From: Candidatus Melainabacteria bacterium
GTDB taxonomy: Bacteria; Cyanobacteriota; Vampirovibrionia; Obscuribacterales; Obscuribacteraceae
Direction: 5' to 3'
Length of the DNA: 64,000 bases
Assembly (NCBI GenBank): GCA_016212515.1
Contig: JACRFZ010000047.1
Location: forward strand, 1-64,000
The notes below the pieces were generated by a model. That model searched no databases. It worked only from the letters and a program-made list of their open reading frames with translations, and was not told the origin of the DNA. This document shows positions 27,713 to 36,902 of this stretch, piece after piece (the first letter of the stretch is position 1; each line of letters opens with the position of its first letter). Made by a program: the position numbers and the translations under genes.

Positions 27713-28415
27713 TGCCGCTTTTGTAGTTTCAATCAAGTCTTTTCGGTCTGTTCTCGCCGGGGGTGTTGCGCTTGTTCTGACAGGCAGTCTGAGCGCCTGT
27801 TCGGGACGGGTTGATACCGGCGGTATGAATTTGTCGCGGGTAGAAAAGGGCGAGGGGCTGCAGGTTGCCGGAGGCAAGGAAGTTTCTACCAGCCAGGTGG
27901 ACGCCAGTGGCAGTTTCAAGTTTGACATGGCGGCGGAAGAACAGGTGGCTACTCAGTCGGTGGCGGCCTGGCGCAAGGCTCTGGCTGGAGATGAGAAGGG
28001 TGCCGTGGCACAATTGGAAGCGCTTGAGAAGCGCTTCCCTCAGGTGCTTACCATTCAAATGATGCTCGGTCAGGTCAAAGATCATTTCGGCAAGAAGGAA
28101 GAGGCTCTGGAGCACTTTCGCCGGGCGGCGAGAGGAAATCAATTCAGTACCATGGCTTCTTATAAGTTGGCGGAAGCGCTGCGTGAAACCGGTCGCCACG
28201 ACGAAGCGATTCCCCACTATCGCCGTTTGATCAAGGGGGCGACCAACTATGATGTGTCCTTGCGTGAGCCCTTTGATTTTGGTCTTGCCTACTGCCTATT
28301 GCGTAAAGACCCGCATTCGCAGGAAGGTTTGAAGCTTCTGGATGACTGTCTCAAAGTTCGTCCCGATCATAAAGATGCGCTGGCATTGAAAGCGGAACTA
28401 GCCGGCAAGCATTGA
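27693..28415 (+). CDS. TPR lipoprotein
   Basis: A 240-residue protein with a lipoprotein signal: hydrophobic SVLAGGVALVLTGSLSAC with the lipobox LSAC. AAGGA precedes the ATG. The mature part has TPRs (about 110-235: LGQVKDHFGKKEEALEHFRRA, LAEALRETGRHDEAIPHYRR). Anchored in a membrane; likely partner of the overlapping exported TPR protein. Confidence 0.8.
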   Translation: MPHYCPSAAFVVSIKSFRSVLAGGVALVLTGSLSACSGRVDTGGMNLSRVEKGEGLQVAGGKEVSTSQVDASGSFKFDMAAEEQVATQSVAAWRKALAGDEKGAVAQLEALEKRFPQVLTIQMMLGQVKDHFGKKEEALEHFRRAARGNQFSTMASYKLAEALRETGRHDEAIPHYRRLIKGATNYDVSLREPFDFGLAYCLLRKDPHSQEGLKLLDDCLKVRPDHKDALALKAELAGKH

Positions 28416-28672
28416 GAGAGGGAAAACCGGTTACCTTTTTGTGCCCGGTATTCAGGTGGTAAGGAGCTTTCTGCTGCGTTAGTTTTTGAGCGCTTGCTGT
28501 TGAAGGGCATTGAGGCTGGCTTCTGCCTGTACTTGCGGCCTCGCTCAACTCCTTAGTTTTGACTAAGATCTGCCTGCCAGTCTAATTCTTAAGCAATGCT
28601 GAAGTACAATATCGCTATCCTATATTCAGGAGAAATTCTCTTCTGGAAAGGAGTCAATGCGAGGAGATTCCG

Positions 28673-29797
28673 ATGGTAAAAGAAGCTACCAAACTCAAAG
28701 AAGCTAATCCCGTGGAAGAGATCAATATTGATGGTTTCGACTATGTAGAGTTCTATGTGGGCAACGCTCTGCAAGCATGTTACTACTACAATCGCGGCTT
28801 TGGCTTTGATCTGGTCGGGTATCGTGGGCTGGAGACCGGCAGCCGCGATTGCGTTTCTTACGTTATGGAACAAGACCATGTCAAAATCGTATTGACCGGA
28901 GCCATGCAGGCCAAGCACGAAGTGGCCGAGCATGTGAAACAGCATGGCGACGGAGTGAAAAGAATCGGCATGCGCGTGCGCAATGTGAAAGCGAGCTACG
29001 ATACTGCTATCGCCCGTGGTGCCAAGAGCATCTATGAGCCTAAGACGGTTGAGGACGAACACGGTACCTACATCTCTGCTGCCGTTGCGACCTATGGCGA
29101 CACAATTCATACCTTTATCGATCGCAGCAATTACAAGGGCTTCGCTCCCGGCTTCAAGACCGTTCTTGGTAAGACCGGCAACAGCGTCGGTCTGGTGCAT
29201 ATCGACCATATCGTCGGCAACGTCGAAGCCGACAATTTGCAGAAATGGGTTGATTTTTACAGCCAGATCTTCGGCTTCCATATCTTCCAGTACTTTGATG
29301 CCGAAGATATCAGCACCAAGTACTCGGCTCTGGTTTCCAAAGTTATGGCTAATAAGAGCGGCACCATTAAGATGCCCATCAACGAGCCTTACGAAGCCGG
29401 TTTGCGCAAGTCGCAAATTCAAGAATACATCGACTATTACAATGCCCCGGGCGTGCAGCATATTGCTATCACCACCCGCGATATCATCGCCACGGTCGGT
29501 GAGTTGCGCAAGCGCGGCATAGAATTTCTGACAGTACCTCAAACCTATTACGATACCTTGACTGAACGTGTGGGCAAAATTGATGAAGACATCAATGCCC
29601 TGGCCAAGCTGGGTATTCTGGTTGACCGGGAGTCGGAAGGGTACTTGCTGCAGATCTTCACCAAGCCGGTGCAAGATAGACCGACTCTCTTCTTCGAAAT
29701 CATCCAGCGCAAAGGTGCCACCGGTTTCGGTAAAGGCAACTTCATGGCTCTGTTTGAATCAATCGAAAGAGAGCAAGCTCAGAGAGGCAATCTCTAA
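28673..29797 (+). CDS. hppD: 4-Hydroxyphenylpyruvate dioxygenase
   Basis: Converts 4-hydroxyphenylpyruvate to homogentisate with O2 and Fe(II), in tyrosine breakdown or as the entry to quinone/tocopherol-type synthesis. 374 residues, the usual size. The two vicinal-oxygen-chelate domains are clear: FDYVEFYVGNALQACYYY at the N-terminus and HIDHIVGNV at 176-184. The Fe ligands are His179, His263 (GVQHIAI) and Glu342 (LFFEIIQR); the C-terminal GFGKGNFMALFESIE helix is complete. GAGGAG precedes the ATG. It stands alone with its own terminator; no other homogentisate gene is near. Confidence 0.96.
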   Translation: MVKEATKLKEANPVEEINIDGFDYVEFYVGNALQACYYYNRGFGFDLVGYRGLETGSRDCVSYVMEQDHVKIVLTGAMQAKHEVAEHVKQHGDGVKRIGMRVRNVKASYDTAIARGAKSIYEPKTVEDEHGTYISAAVATYGDTIHTFIDRSNYKGFAPGFKTVLGKTGNSVGLVHIDHIVGNVEADNLQKWVDFYSQIFGFHIFQYFDAEDISTKYSALVSKVMANKSGTIKMPINEPYEAGLRKSQIQEYIDYYNAPGVQHIAITTRDIIATVGELRKRGIEFLTVPQTYYDTLTERVGKIDEDINALAKLGILVDRESEGYLLQIFTKPVQDRPTLFFEIIQRKGATGFGKGNFMALFESIEREQAQRGNL

Positions 29798-29830
29798 GGT
29801 TGTCTTTGGCAAGCGCAGTCTAAAGGCAGA

Positions 29831-29853
29831 AAAGCAGGGCGACCTGCTTTTTT
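29831..29853 (+). terminator. Intrinsic terminator after hppD
   Basis: AAAGCAGG pairs with CCTGCTTT around a GCGA loop, followed by TTT, 34 bases past the hppD stop. Confidence 0.85.
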
Positions 29854-29902
29854 GTTGGTCTGTAATTGACCGGCAGTGCCATGAGGGCGGCCATAACTTT
29901 TG

Positions 29903-31492
29903 CTAGTAGCCGAAAAGCCAGCCGGCTGTGGCTGCTAGTTTTGTGCCGCCGGAAAGGAGGACTTTGCCTGCGCCGCTCAGGCTCAAATCAGCTCCTTGAG
30001 CTGATGCCCTCGAGACAATGTCGAGAAGCTCCGAAGGCAACATATTGAGGTTGCCCTGCTGGTCGAAGCGCAGATTGAGATTGAGCTTGTCCTGGCGGCC
30101 GGCACCAAGCGGGTTCATGAGGCGCGTACGCACCAGGTAGTTGCCGCCTGCATCGGTTACTGCCTGCATATTGCCGTCTACTTTCACTCGCACATAGTCG
30201 GCGACTATGCCGCCTGTGCCCAGGGTCAGCTCTCTCTGTCCGCCGTATTTGGGGCTGAGGCGCAGGGAGTCTATTGGTACAGGCAAGTTATCACCCAGAC
30301 CAAGCTCGCTGGGAACCGGCAGCATCACCGTGACGCCTCCCAGTTTATCTATGGCCGGAGCCCGGTTGTAGGGGCTGAACTTAAGGGTCAGGCAGGGGTT
30401 GAGTACCAGGTCGACTCCGCCCAGGTTGTGCTTTACCTGACTGTTTCTCAGTATCGTAATCGTGTCCTCTTTCTTTGATATTGTTTCGATGCCGGAAAGG
30501 AAGGCGGCGATGGTTTCTTTGAAGGCCGTGGCTTTTTCCGGCAGGTCTTGCAGCAGGGGCCCGACGTCCTTTGTCTTGAGCAAACTTTCCATTTCCTTGA
30601 GACGATGCAGGTTGCCGGCCAGGTCCTGTATTCCTTGACCGCCCTCTAGTTTTTCCAGGGGCAGGTTAACTGGTATGACCGGTTTCTTCTCACCAATAAG
30701 CGCATAGGGACTTTCCAGACCGACGCTGATACTGGTCTTGCCCTGGTCCTTTTGCAACTCCAGCCACTTCAACGGCACCGAGGTAGTGCCGTCGTTTTTT
30801 TCAAGTGTAATGCTTACACCCTGCAAGTTTCCTAGATGCAGCTTGCTAGTGCCGTCCGGGGCAATTGTCGTTTGCAGCGAGCAGGTAATTTGTCCCTTCT
30901 CATCAGCCAGGTTTATTTCTTTCAGGCGGCCAAGAATCGGTACGGAGCCGGTAAGCGGTAGACTTTGCCTGTCCAGCTTGAGGCATAGTTTAGTCTCGCC
31001 GTTGCCGTCAATCTGTATTGACTTGAGACCGGACAAGACTTGTTCTGCCGGCTTTGAGAGCGTGGTGCCGGGCAGTATCTCCGACAGTTTCTTGAAGTCG
31101 GTGGTCAGGCTGAATTTCTTTTCTTTCAGTTGCAGGTGTAGGTTTTCCGGCAGCCGATTGATCAGGGTGGCAAGCTTTTCTTCGGGCGGGGCGGCTTCGA
31201 AAACTTCTTTTTGCGACGGTCTTTTTACTTCCGCCTTGCCGGTTGCGGTCAGGAAGTCGAGCCCTGCTTGCCGGTGCAGTCGCTCCCCGGGATAGATAAC
31301 GCCGCTCAGGTTCAGGTAATCGCTCTTCTTGGGATGACAGTCGGCGCAGTTGACAGTGCCGAAGCCAGTGGCCGGAAAAGGTCTGGGTTTTTCCTGCTGC
31401 AAAAGAGCAGCCAATAGTTTTTCATTAAGAGGCGTCGGTGCTCCGGGTCGATTCTCGTCGGCTCCGGCATCCCTGGTTTTATTTTCCGGCAT
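29903..31492 (-). CDS. Unknown protein with a single CxxCH motif
   Basis: 529 residues from the ATG at 31492; a longer frame to 31603 exists but its extension is Arg/Leu-rich without a Shine-Dalgarno. Near residue 48 is FGTVNCADCHPKKSDYLN, a c-type-heme-like CxxCH, yet no signal peptide is seen, so heme attachment is doubtful. Most of the chain is beta-rich with Leu/Lys/Asp repeats (LQLKEKKFSLTTDF, KLCLKLDRQSLPLTG, LNLNLRFDQQGNLNMLP), suggesting an elongated sheet or lipid-binding fold. The C-terminus is Gly/Ala-rich (GAGKVLLSGGTKLAATAG). No family recognised. Confidence 0.65.
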   Translation of the reverse strand: MPENKTRDAGADENRPGAPTPLNEKLLAALLQQEKPRPFPATGFGTVNCADCHPKKSDYLNLSGVIYPGERLHRQAGLDFLTATGKAEVKRPSQKEVFEAAPPEEKLATLINRLPENLHLQLKEKKFSLTTDFKKLSEILPGTTLSKPAEQVLSGLKSIQIDGNGETKLCLKLDRQSLPLTGSVPILGRLKEINLADEKGQITCSLQTTIAPDGTSKLHLGNLQGVSITLEKNDGTTSVPLKWLELQKDQGKTSISVGLESPYALIGEKKPVIPVNLPLEKLEGGQGIQDLAGNLHRLKEMESLLKTKDVGPLLQDLPEKATAFKETIAAFLSGIETISKKEDTITILRNSQVKHNLGGVDLVLNPCLTLKFSPYNRAPAIDKLGGVTVMLPVPSELGLGDNLPVPIDSLRLSPKYGGQRELTLGTGGIVADYVRVKVDGNMQAVTDAGGNYLVRTRLMNPLGAGRQDKLNLNLRFDQQGNLNMLPSELLDIVSRASAQGADLSLSGAGKVLLSGGTKLAATAGWLFGY

Positions 31493-31624
31493 TACAATCA
31501 CCCGTACCATTAGTGGCAGTCTTGCTCGGGGTGGGTTCCTCGGCAGGTGCATTGCCGAGAGGGTGTGAACCGGTCTTTCTAGTAAACAACGCAAATGTTG
31601 CAAAGTTATTGCAGCGAAAGCAAA

Positions 31625-31648
31625 AGAGAGAGCCCGGGGGCTCTCTCT
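31625..31648 (-). terminator. Intrinsic terminator after the 159-residue protein gene
   Basis: A perfect 11-bp stem: AGAGAGAGCCC with GGGCTCTCTCT, two-base centre, followed on the minus strand by TTTTG. It lies 30 bases past the stop at 31678. Confidence 0.85.
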
Positions 31649-31677
31649 CTTGAGATTTCAGGATTTGCTCTAGAGCA

Positions 31678-32157
31678 TTACTTGGTGTAGGTAATGGTAG
31701 CTGTTTTCTCGGTCATTTCCAGTTTGGCTTTGAAGCCGAACTGAGCAGCCATTGCGGTGACGCAACCTTCCCAGGATTTGCCCATGGCAGCTTCTTGCTC
31801 TTTGGTCATAGTGCAAGCTTTGCTCATGGCTTCCCACATTCCGCAGGTGAGGTAGGTCATGCCGGCTTCTTTTTCGTCGCCCCAGATTTCGATTTTGCTG
31901 CCGAATACGTTGGTTTCGAATTCAGCTGTGGCTTTGACGAGTTCATAGGGGGTTTTGACGCCGAGGGTTTTGAAGTGCTCGATTTTCTGAGCGCGCATAG
32001 CGGAGCGGAAATCTTCTACAGCTTTTTCGCCGTACTGGGGAAGAATGCTCATGATGGTCATGAACTGTTGTCCAAGAGTGCGTGCAGCTTCAGCTTGAAC
32101 TTGGGCGAGATTCCAGGTGGCTTCTACAACGGTCTTTTTGATTGCTGTGGTTGTCAT
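31678..32157 (-). CDS. Conserved-looking cytosolic protein, unknown function
   Basis: A 159-residue protein with CGGAG before its ATG and a strong terminator behind it. It is helical with many Met and Ala, has a GMTYLTCGMWEAMSKACTM stretch and a C-terminal KLEMTEKTATITY strand. Two or three Cys sit in the second half. The single-gene unit with good signals suggests solid expression. Not recognised. Confidence 0.7.
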   Translation of the reverse strand: MTTTAIKKTVVEATWNLAQVQAEAARTLGQQFMTIMSILPQYGEKAVEDFRSAMRAQKIEHFKTLGVKTPYELVKATAEFETNVFGSKIEIWGDEKEAGMTYLTCGMWEAMSKACTMTKEQEAAMGKSWEGCVTAMAAQFGFKAKLEMTEKTATITYTK

Positions 32158-32296
32158 TTTTCGACTCCGAGGAGTGGTGTGTGTAACAGGCTCATAATAA
32201 TGTCCAATTTGTAAACTTTAGCTCGATTTAAGCGAGGCTTAGCGTTTCCTTCTGACAACCGGCGCTCCCATCCTTTTATATAGAAAAAGGCGCCAG

Positions 32297-33271
32297 CTAG
32301 AGCTTTTCCACTGCCTTTTCTTTCTCAAGTTGAAGGGCTCTGGCCCTGTCTTTAGCGGCCTCTTTCTGTTTGCCCAGTTTCTCCAGTAGGTCGGCCCGGG
32401 CCCGGTAGGCAGTACTGGAACCGTTCAGCTCGATGCATTCGGTGAAGTCTTTCAAGGCTTGCTCCAGTTTCCCGGCCTTGCTCAGGGCCAGTCCTTTCTT
32501 GAGCCAGATGGTATCGTCCAGGGGGCTTGTCTTGAGGGTTGCTTCATAGTCTGCCACTGCCTTCTGGTAGTCTTTCACTTTCATGTATAGTTCAGCCCTC
32601 TCCAGCAGGAATTCACCTTCCTTGCCGGGAGACATCTTTATGGCAGTGGTCAGATCTTGAATGGCTTTATCGTTTTGACCGCTCTGGGCATAGGCGGCGG
32701 CTCGCCACTGAAAGCCGCGAGAGCGCTTGGGCTGTAGCTTTATATAGGTCGACATGTCGTCGATGGCGCGGGCATGCATTTTCAGACTGCCATAAACCAC
32801 GGAGCGCTGGTGATAAACGTCCCACTCCCGGCAGTGATTCTCGATGGCCTTGTTGAAGGCCTCCAGAGCTTCCTGGTTGCGATTCATGGCGGTGAGAATC
32901 AGCCCTTTCTCTCGATAAAGGGCGGGGGCTTTAGGCAAAAGCTTTAAGCCCTCGTCAAGACATTTGAGAGCGTCTGTGTCCCTATTGAGGAAGTCCAGAT
33001 TTTTAGATTTGGTGACATAAGCGGCGGTGCACTTGGGGTTGCGTTTGAGGATGATGTTGCAGATCTGCAGGGCCCCTTCGGCGTTGTTCCGCTTCGTCTC
33101 CTGTTTCGCCTGACTGATCAGTTGCTCATCGGTTTGTTTCTCGAAGCGGGCTGTCTGCCCTGGCCCTTGCCCTGCCGGTATGGACCAGCCCTGGGCCAGG
33201 GTGGCGGCTGTCTGCAGTTGCGCCAGGGTAGTAAAAAACGCCAATGTAAGCAAGGCTTTTTCTGTCTTCAT
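32297..33271 (-). CDS. Exported TPR protein, operon with kinase
   Basis: A 324-residue protein with a signal peptide (LLTLAFFTTLAQLQTAATLA). At least six TPRs follow (ALQICNIILKRNPKCTAAYV, ALEAFNKAIENHCREWDVYH, AVADYEATLKTSPLDDTIWL). Its ATG directly abuts the kinase TAA (TAAATG), so it is translated from the same message as the kinase gene upstream. Confidence 0.82.
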   Translation of the reverse strand: MKTEKALLTLAFFTTLAQLQTAATLAQGWSIPAGQGPGQTARFEKQTDEQLISQAKQETKRNNAEGALQICNIILKRNPKCTAAYVTKSKNLDFLNRDTDALKCLDEGLKLLPKAPALYREKGLILTAMNRNQEALEAFNKAIENHCREWDVYHQRSVVYGSLKMHARAIDDMSTYIKLQPKRSRGFQWRAAAYAQSGQNDKAIQDLTTAIKMSPGKEGEFLLERAELYMKVKDYQKAVADYEATLKTSPLDDTIWLKKGLALSKAGKLEQALKDFTECIELNGSSTAYRARADLLEKLGKQKEAAKDRARALQLEKEKAVEKL

Positions 33272-34426
33272 TTAGCGGGGACCTGTCTGGCTTAGCTGAC
33301 TTAGCTGACTTAGCTGACTTAGAAGGTATACCAAAAGCAGAATGATAAGAAGACTGAAAGCGAGCCGGGCAACTTTAGTATTGAAGGCAGACCCTTGCCG
33401 GGCTTTGTCGCTGCCGCCCGAAGCATGAGGCAGGAAAGCTTCTTGTTGCAAGGCTAACTGCGGAGAGAGGCGGTTGAGCTCTTCCAACAGCGCCGCCATA
33501 GATGGGTATCTGCTTTCCGGTCGCTTTTGCAGGCAGCCCTTCAGTATCGTGATTACAGCCTCTGAAAGTTGCATGCCGCGCCAGTCTGGTAGTTTGTTTG
33601 CCAGTTGCTTCATGATAATTGCCTGCGGGCTCAAGGGCGGAGAAAGCGGGTTGTTGCCGTAAGGCATGAAGCCGGTCACCATATGGTAAAGGAGGCAGCC
33701 CAGCGAGTAGACATCGCTTCTGCCATCCAGCTTTTGTCCCAGGCACTGCTCCGGGCTCATGTAGTGCGGTGAGCCGAATACTTCCGGTAAGTCCCCTTTG
33801 GCATCATCCTTGTTTTCAATGTGGGCGATGCCGAAATCTATTACTTTCAATTGGCAGTCGTCCGCCCCTGTCGGCAAAAGTATGATATTGCCCGGGTTGA
33901 GGTCTCCGTGGATGATTCCTCTTGCGTGGGCATGGGCCAGAGCCATGGCAATCTTAGCAGTAATATTGAGGGCCTGTCTCTCTTCCAGTCTCACTGACTT
34001 TTCCAATTTGGCTGCCAGGGTCAGACCATCCACATACTCCATGACGATGAAAGGCAGCTTTGAAGGTTCATCGAAACCACTGTCCAGAATACAGACCAGG
34101 GCCGGATGCTGCACCGCCGCCGGTGCGCCGTCCTTCTCGTCTTCCGGAGTCGCTTCGGTAAGCCTGGCATTAGCTGCGTTTTCATGTCTGAGCAGGCAAG
34201 CCGCTCTTTCGTCAACTACCAGTTTGGGCAAGAGCACCTTCAGGGCTACGAGCCGACCGTCCGGCAGCTTTTCAGCTTTGTAAACGGCACTGATGCTGCC
34301 TCTTGAAATTCGCTCCTTGATCAGATAGCGCCCGGCGAAGATCTGGCCTTCCATGAGACGCAGTCTGGAACTGGCTAGTTTGCCGGCATCTTTGCCTTCG
34401 GGTTGATTGGGCACAAGGGCGCTCAT
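33272..34426 (-). CDS. Membrane Ser/Thr kinase-like protein with unusual loop and catalytic motif
   Basis: A 384-residue Hanks-type kinase homologue. Kept features are Lys63 (ALKVLLP), the metal-binding DFG at 197-199, GSPHYMSPEQ and SDVYSLGCLLY. Odd features: the glycine loop reads ISRGSISAVYK with one Gly instead of three, and the HRD triplet is HGD at 173-175 (IIHGDLNPGN), so it belongs to the non-RD type and may be weakly active or not activated by loop phosphorylation. One membrane helix (FSLLIILLLVYLL) near the C-terminus is followed by Ser-Gln-Leu repeats. It is followed with TAAATG by an exported TPR protein. Confidence 0.85.
   Translation of the reverse strand: MSALVPNQPEGKDAGKLASSRLRLMEGQIFAGRYLIKERISRGSISAVYKAEKLPDGRLVALKVLLPKLVVDERAACLLRHENAANARLTEATPEDEKDGAPAAVQHPALVCILDSGFDEPSKLPFIVMEYVDGLTLAAKLEKSVRLEERQALNITAKIAMALAHAHARGIIHGDLNPGNIILLPTGADDCQLKVIDFGIAHIENKDDAKGDLPEVFGSPHYMSPEQCLGQKLDGRSDVYSLGCLLYHMVTGFMPYGNNPLSPPLSPQAIIMKQLANKLPDWRGMQLSEAVITILKGCLQKRPESRYPSMAALLEELNRLSPQLALQQEAFLPHASGGSDKARQGSAFNTKVARLAFSLLIILLLVYLLSQLSQLSQLSQTGPR
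33291..33322 (-). repeat. 9-bp tandem repeat in the kinase C-terminus
   Basis: About 3.6 copies of CTTAGCTGA (plus-strand reading) encode the Ser-Gln-Leu tail after the membrane helix of the kinase-like protein. The unit keeps the frame. Confidence 0.9.
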
Positions 34427-34457
34427 GGCAGTCTTAGCACTTAGCCTGTTTCATAGT

Positions 34458-36878
34458 TCAAAGACCGGCACGTGGTGCCGTCGGAGCCACGGTTAAAACA
34501 GGCGGTGCTCCTCGCCACTGCTTACTCCACATTACCGGTGTCTGCAGGCTGGCTCTATCCCGCAGCACTTCTTTCTGGACCTCGTCTTTCAGGCGGGCGA
34601 AGGCTTCCGGCAGCGGTTTGGCCTCCCGGCTCAGGCTTTCAATCAAGTTCTTGGTGAAGACGCTATTGGCATAATTTTTTGATTCCCAGGAAATTTGATC
34701 TTTGCCGGAGGAGGAAATCACCAGTTGACCCTCGCCGATTTCCAGATTTTCAGGGCTGAGGGAAGTCTTGTTCATTCCTTTGGAGCCGGCGGCGGCAGCG
34801 CCGTGGCAGACATCGAGAATCAATACCACCCTTTTGGCATGCACTTGCTCTTTGACCATTTTACTGAGCCATTGCATGGGAATACCTGTGGAAATGAGGC
34901 TTTCTTTATTGGTGTCATGGGCAACCAGAAAATTTGTGCCTTCGGCGCTTTCGTTGGCTGGTGAGCCGTGGCTTGAAACATAGAGCACTACAAGATCATC
35001 GGGAGCCGCCAGCCTTCCTAGCCAGCTTTCACCCATGTTGCGAATGATACCGTCTCTGGTGGCAGCACCGTTCAGTAGGAGTTTGACATGGTCTTTTTTG
35101 AAGCCTGACTTTTGCGTGAGAAAATTGGCAAAGTCTGTGGCGTCTTTGGCTGCATATTTGAGGTTGATGGTGGGATCTTTGAAGTCGCTAATGCCCACTA
35201 CCAGAGCCCACTTGTCGGCCACGGGCCGGTTGGTGGTTTGCGTGGCAGCAGGTAGTTCCTGTGTGGTGGATGTCTGTTGTCCGGCACCGGGCAGTTTTTC
35301 CATGAGGGCGCCGGCCCTGGCCAGGCTGGCTCGGGCGGCGTCGCTTTCTTTCAATGCGGTTTGAATTTGCGCCAGTTCTTGCAGGTCGCCTATCAGCAGA
35401 GCACTTTCCTTGCCCTCTGTTTTTTCCACCCGGCTTATGACGTTTTTCAGCCGGGTTGCCGCTTCTTCATTTTCACCCAATTCTCTGGCCAGCGCGGCCA
35501 GCTCTCTTTCAATAGCCAGGCTGACTTTTGAGCCGCTTGAGAAGGTGGTTTCGGCTGCCGCAAGGGCTGCTTCCAGTTGTGCTCGGGCGAGTTTCTTTTC
35601 GCCCGCCAACCGGTAAATGTGTCCGGCGCTCTTTTCAATTTCGATTAGGTCGGGATTGGTTGCCGCCACACTGTTTTTTGCCGAGCTGAGGGCTTCTTCG
35701 ATTTGCTGCTGCGCTTCCTTGTAAGCGCCGCGGTCCACTTCCACAAGGGCCGATTCTTTTAGTATATCGGCTACGGCGATATGGTTGGCCGGGAGAATTT
35801 CTCTGGCTACTTTCAGGGCTTCTTTCAGTTTGGCCGAGGCTTCCTCATAATTGCCCAGATGCCCCTCTATGCCGCCGTCTACCACGAGGGCATTGATCGA
35901 CTCAAGGGTGCTCTTGTCTTCCAGAATCTTTTTATAAGTAGAAAGCGCGGTCTGACAGTGCTCTTTGGCCTGGTTGTACTTTCCTTCCTTGTCTTCGATG
36001 GCGGCTAAAACTACCAGTGTGCCGGCATAGCCGAGGCTTTCCTTGCCATAGGTTTTCTCGTCGATTTCCAGGGAAAGCCGGGCATATTTTTCGGCTTCTT
36101 CAAAGTCGTATTTCTTGATGGCCACAGGGGCCAGTCCATTTTTGTAAATCAAGGAGACATAGGCGTGCTTGGCACCATATATAGTGGTGGCTTGCTCCAG
36201 TGCTTTCTGCAGGAGTACCTGGGCTTCCTGATAGTCGCCTTTCAGTTCCGCCAGCTTGGACTGATTGCAAAGGGAATAGGGTCCGGCAATGGTGTTCCTG
36301 GCCTTGGGCGCTTTCGCCAGTTCGATGGTGCGGTCTACCAGCGCCTCGGCTTCCTTCAGTTTGCCCCAGCTTAAATAAAGACTGGCCAGGTTGTTGACGC
36401 TGAGGACATTCTGTACTGAATTGACTCCGAAGTTGCGGGTGCCAAGATCAACAGCCTTGTTCAAAAAGGCTTCGGCTTCGGTGTAGCGCCCCAAATTTCT
36501 CGTATGGGCGGCATAGTTATTGAAAGCCAGAATGGCCACGGGGCAGCGCATCAGCTTGTACTGCTCGAGCATGGCCAGAAGCTTCTTGAAGTCCTGCTCG
36601 GCCGCATCATATTGCCCGAGAGCGCTCAGGTTAAGGGTTACGTTCAATAAGGCACTGGCTTCAGCCAGGGGACCGGCCTTGCTTTCCTGGGCTACTTCCA
36701 GGGCCCGCTCGCTTAACTTGAGGGAGACCAGGTAGTTGCCCTTGTCATATTCGGACTGGGATGAACTCAAGAGAGTGTTAATCAAGGCGAGCTTAGCTTG
36801 CACCGGGGCAAGAGCTACCAGTCCGGATGTGAAGATGGAGAGCAGGGCGCTGACAAATACTTTCTTTGGATGAGCCAT
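34458..36878 (-). CDS. Exported TPR-caspase (C14/metacaspase-like peptidase)
   Basis: An 806-residue protein with a signal peptide (LLSIFTSGLVALAPVQA). Residues about 40-520 are tandem TPRs of the long, kinesin-light-chain style (AYAGTLVVLAAIEDKEGKYNQA in type). Residues 556-780 form a caspase-fold domain: KWALVVGISDF, catalytic His637 in YVSSHGSP and catalytic Cys691 in LILDVCHGAA. Bacterial caspase-like enzymes cut after basic or acidic residues and are often joined to sensor repeats. It is transcribed in the same direction as, and 31 bases before, the kinase-TPR pair, so kinase, TPR protein and protease may be one module. Confidence 0.88.
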   Translation of the reverse strand: MAHPKKVFVSALLSIFTSGLVALAPVQAKLALINTLLSSSQSEYDKGNYLVSLKLSERALEVAQESKAGPLAEASALLNVTLNLSALGQYDAAEQDFKKLLAMLEQYKLMRCPVAILAFNNYAAHTRNLGRYTEAEAFLNKAVDLGTRNFGVNSVQNVLSVNNLASLYLSWGKLKEAEALVDRTIELAKAPKARNTIAGPYSLCNQSKLAELKGDYQEAQVLLQKALEQATTIYGAKHAYVSLIYKNGLAPVAIKKYDFEEAEKYARLSLEIDEKTYGKESLGYAGTLVVLAAIEDKEGKYNQAKEHCQTALSTYKKILEDKSTLESINALVVDGGIEGHLGNYEEASAKLKEALKVAREILPANHIAVADILKESALVEVDRGAYKEAQQQIEEALSSAKNSVAATNPDLIEIEKSAGHIYRLAGEKKLARAQLEAALAAAETTFSSGSKVSLAIERELAALARELGENEEAATRLKNVISRVEKTEGKESALLIGDLQELAQIQTALKESDAARASLARAGALMEKLPGAGQQTSTTQELPAATQTTNRPVADKWALVVGISDFKDPTINLKYAAKDATDFANFLTQKSGFKKDHVKLLLNGAATRDGIIRNMGESWLGRLAAPDDLVVLYVSSHGSPANESAEGTNFLVAHDTNKESLISTGIPMQWLSKMVKEQVHAKRVVLILDVCHGAAAAGSKGMNKTSLSPENLEIGEGQLVISSSGKDQISWESKNYANSVFTKNLIESLSREAKPLPEAFARLKDEVQKEVLRDRASLQTPVMWSKQWRGAPPVLTVAPTAPRAGL

Positions 36879-36902
36879 CGTCCCATTGTAACCGCTTCGG
36901 TT

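Noticed and set aside
28589-29674. A 361-codon minus-strand frame antisense to hppD
   Set aside because: It lies fully over a textbook HPPD gene with all iron ligands; it is a mirror frame from codon bias.
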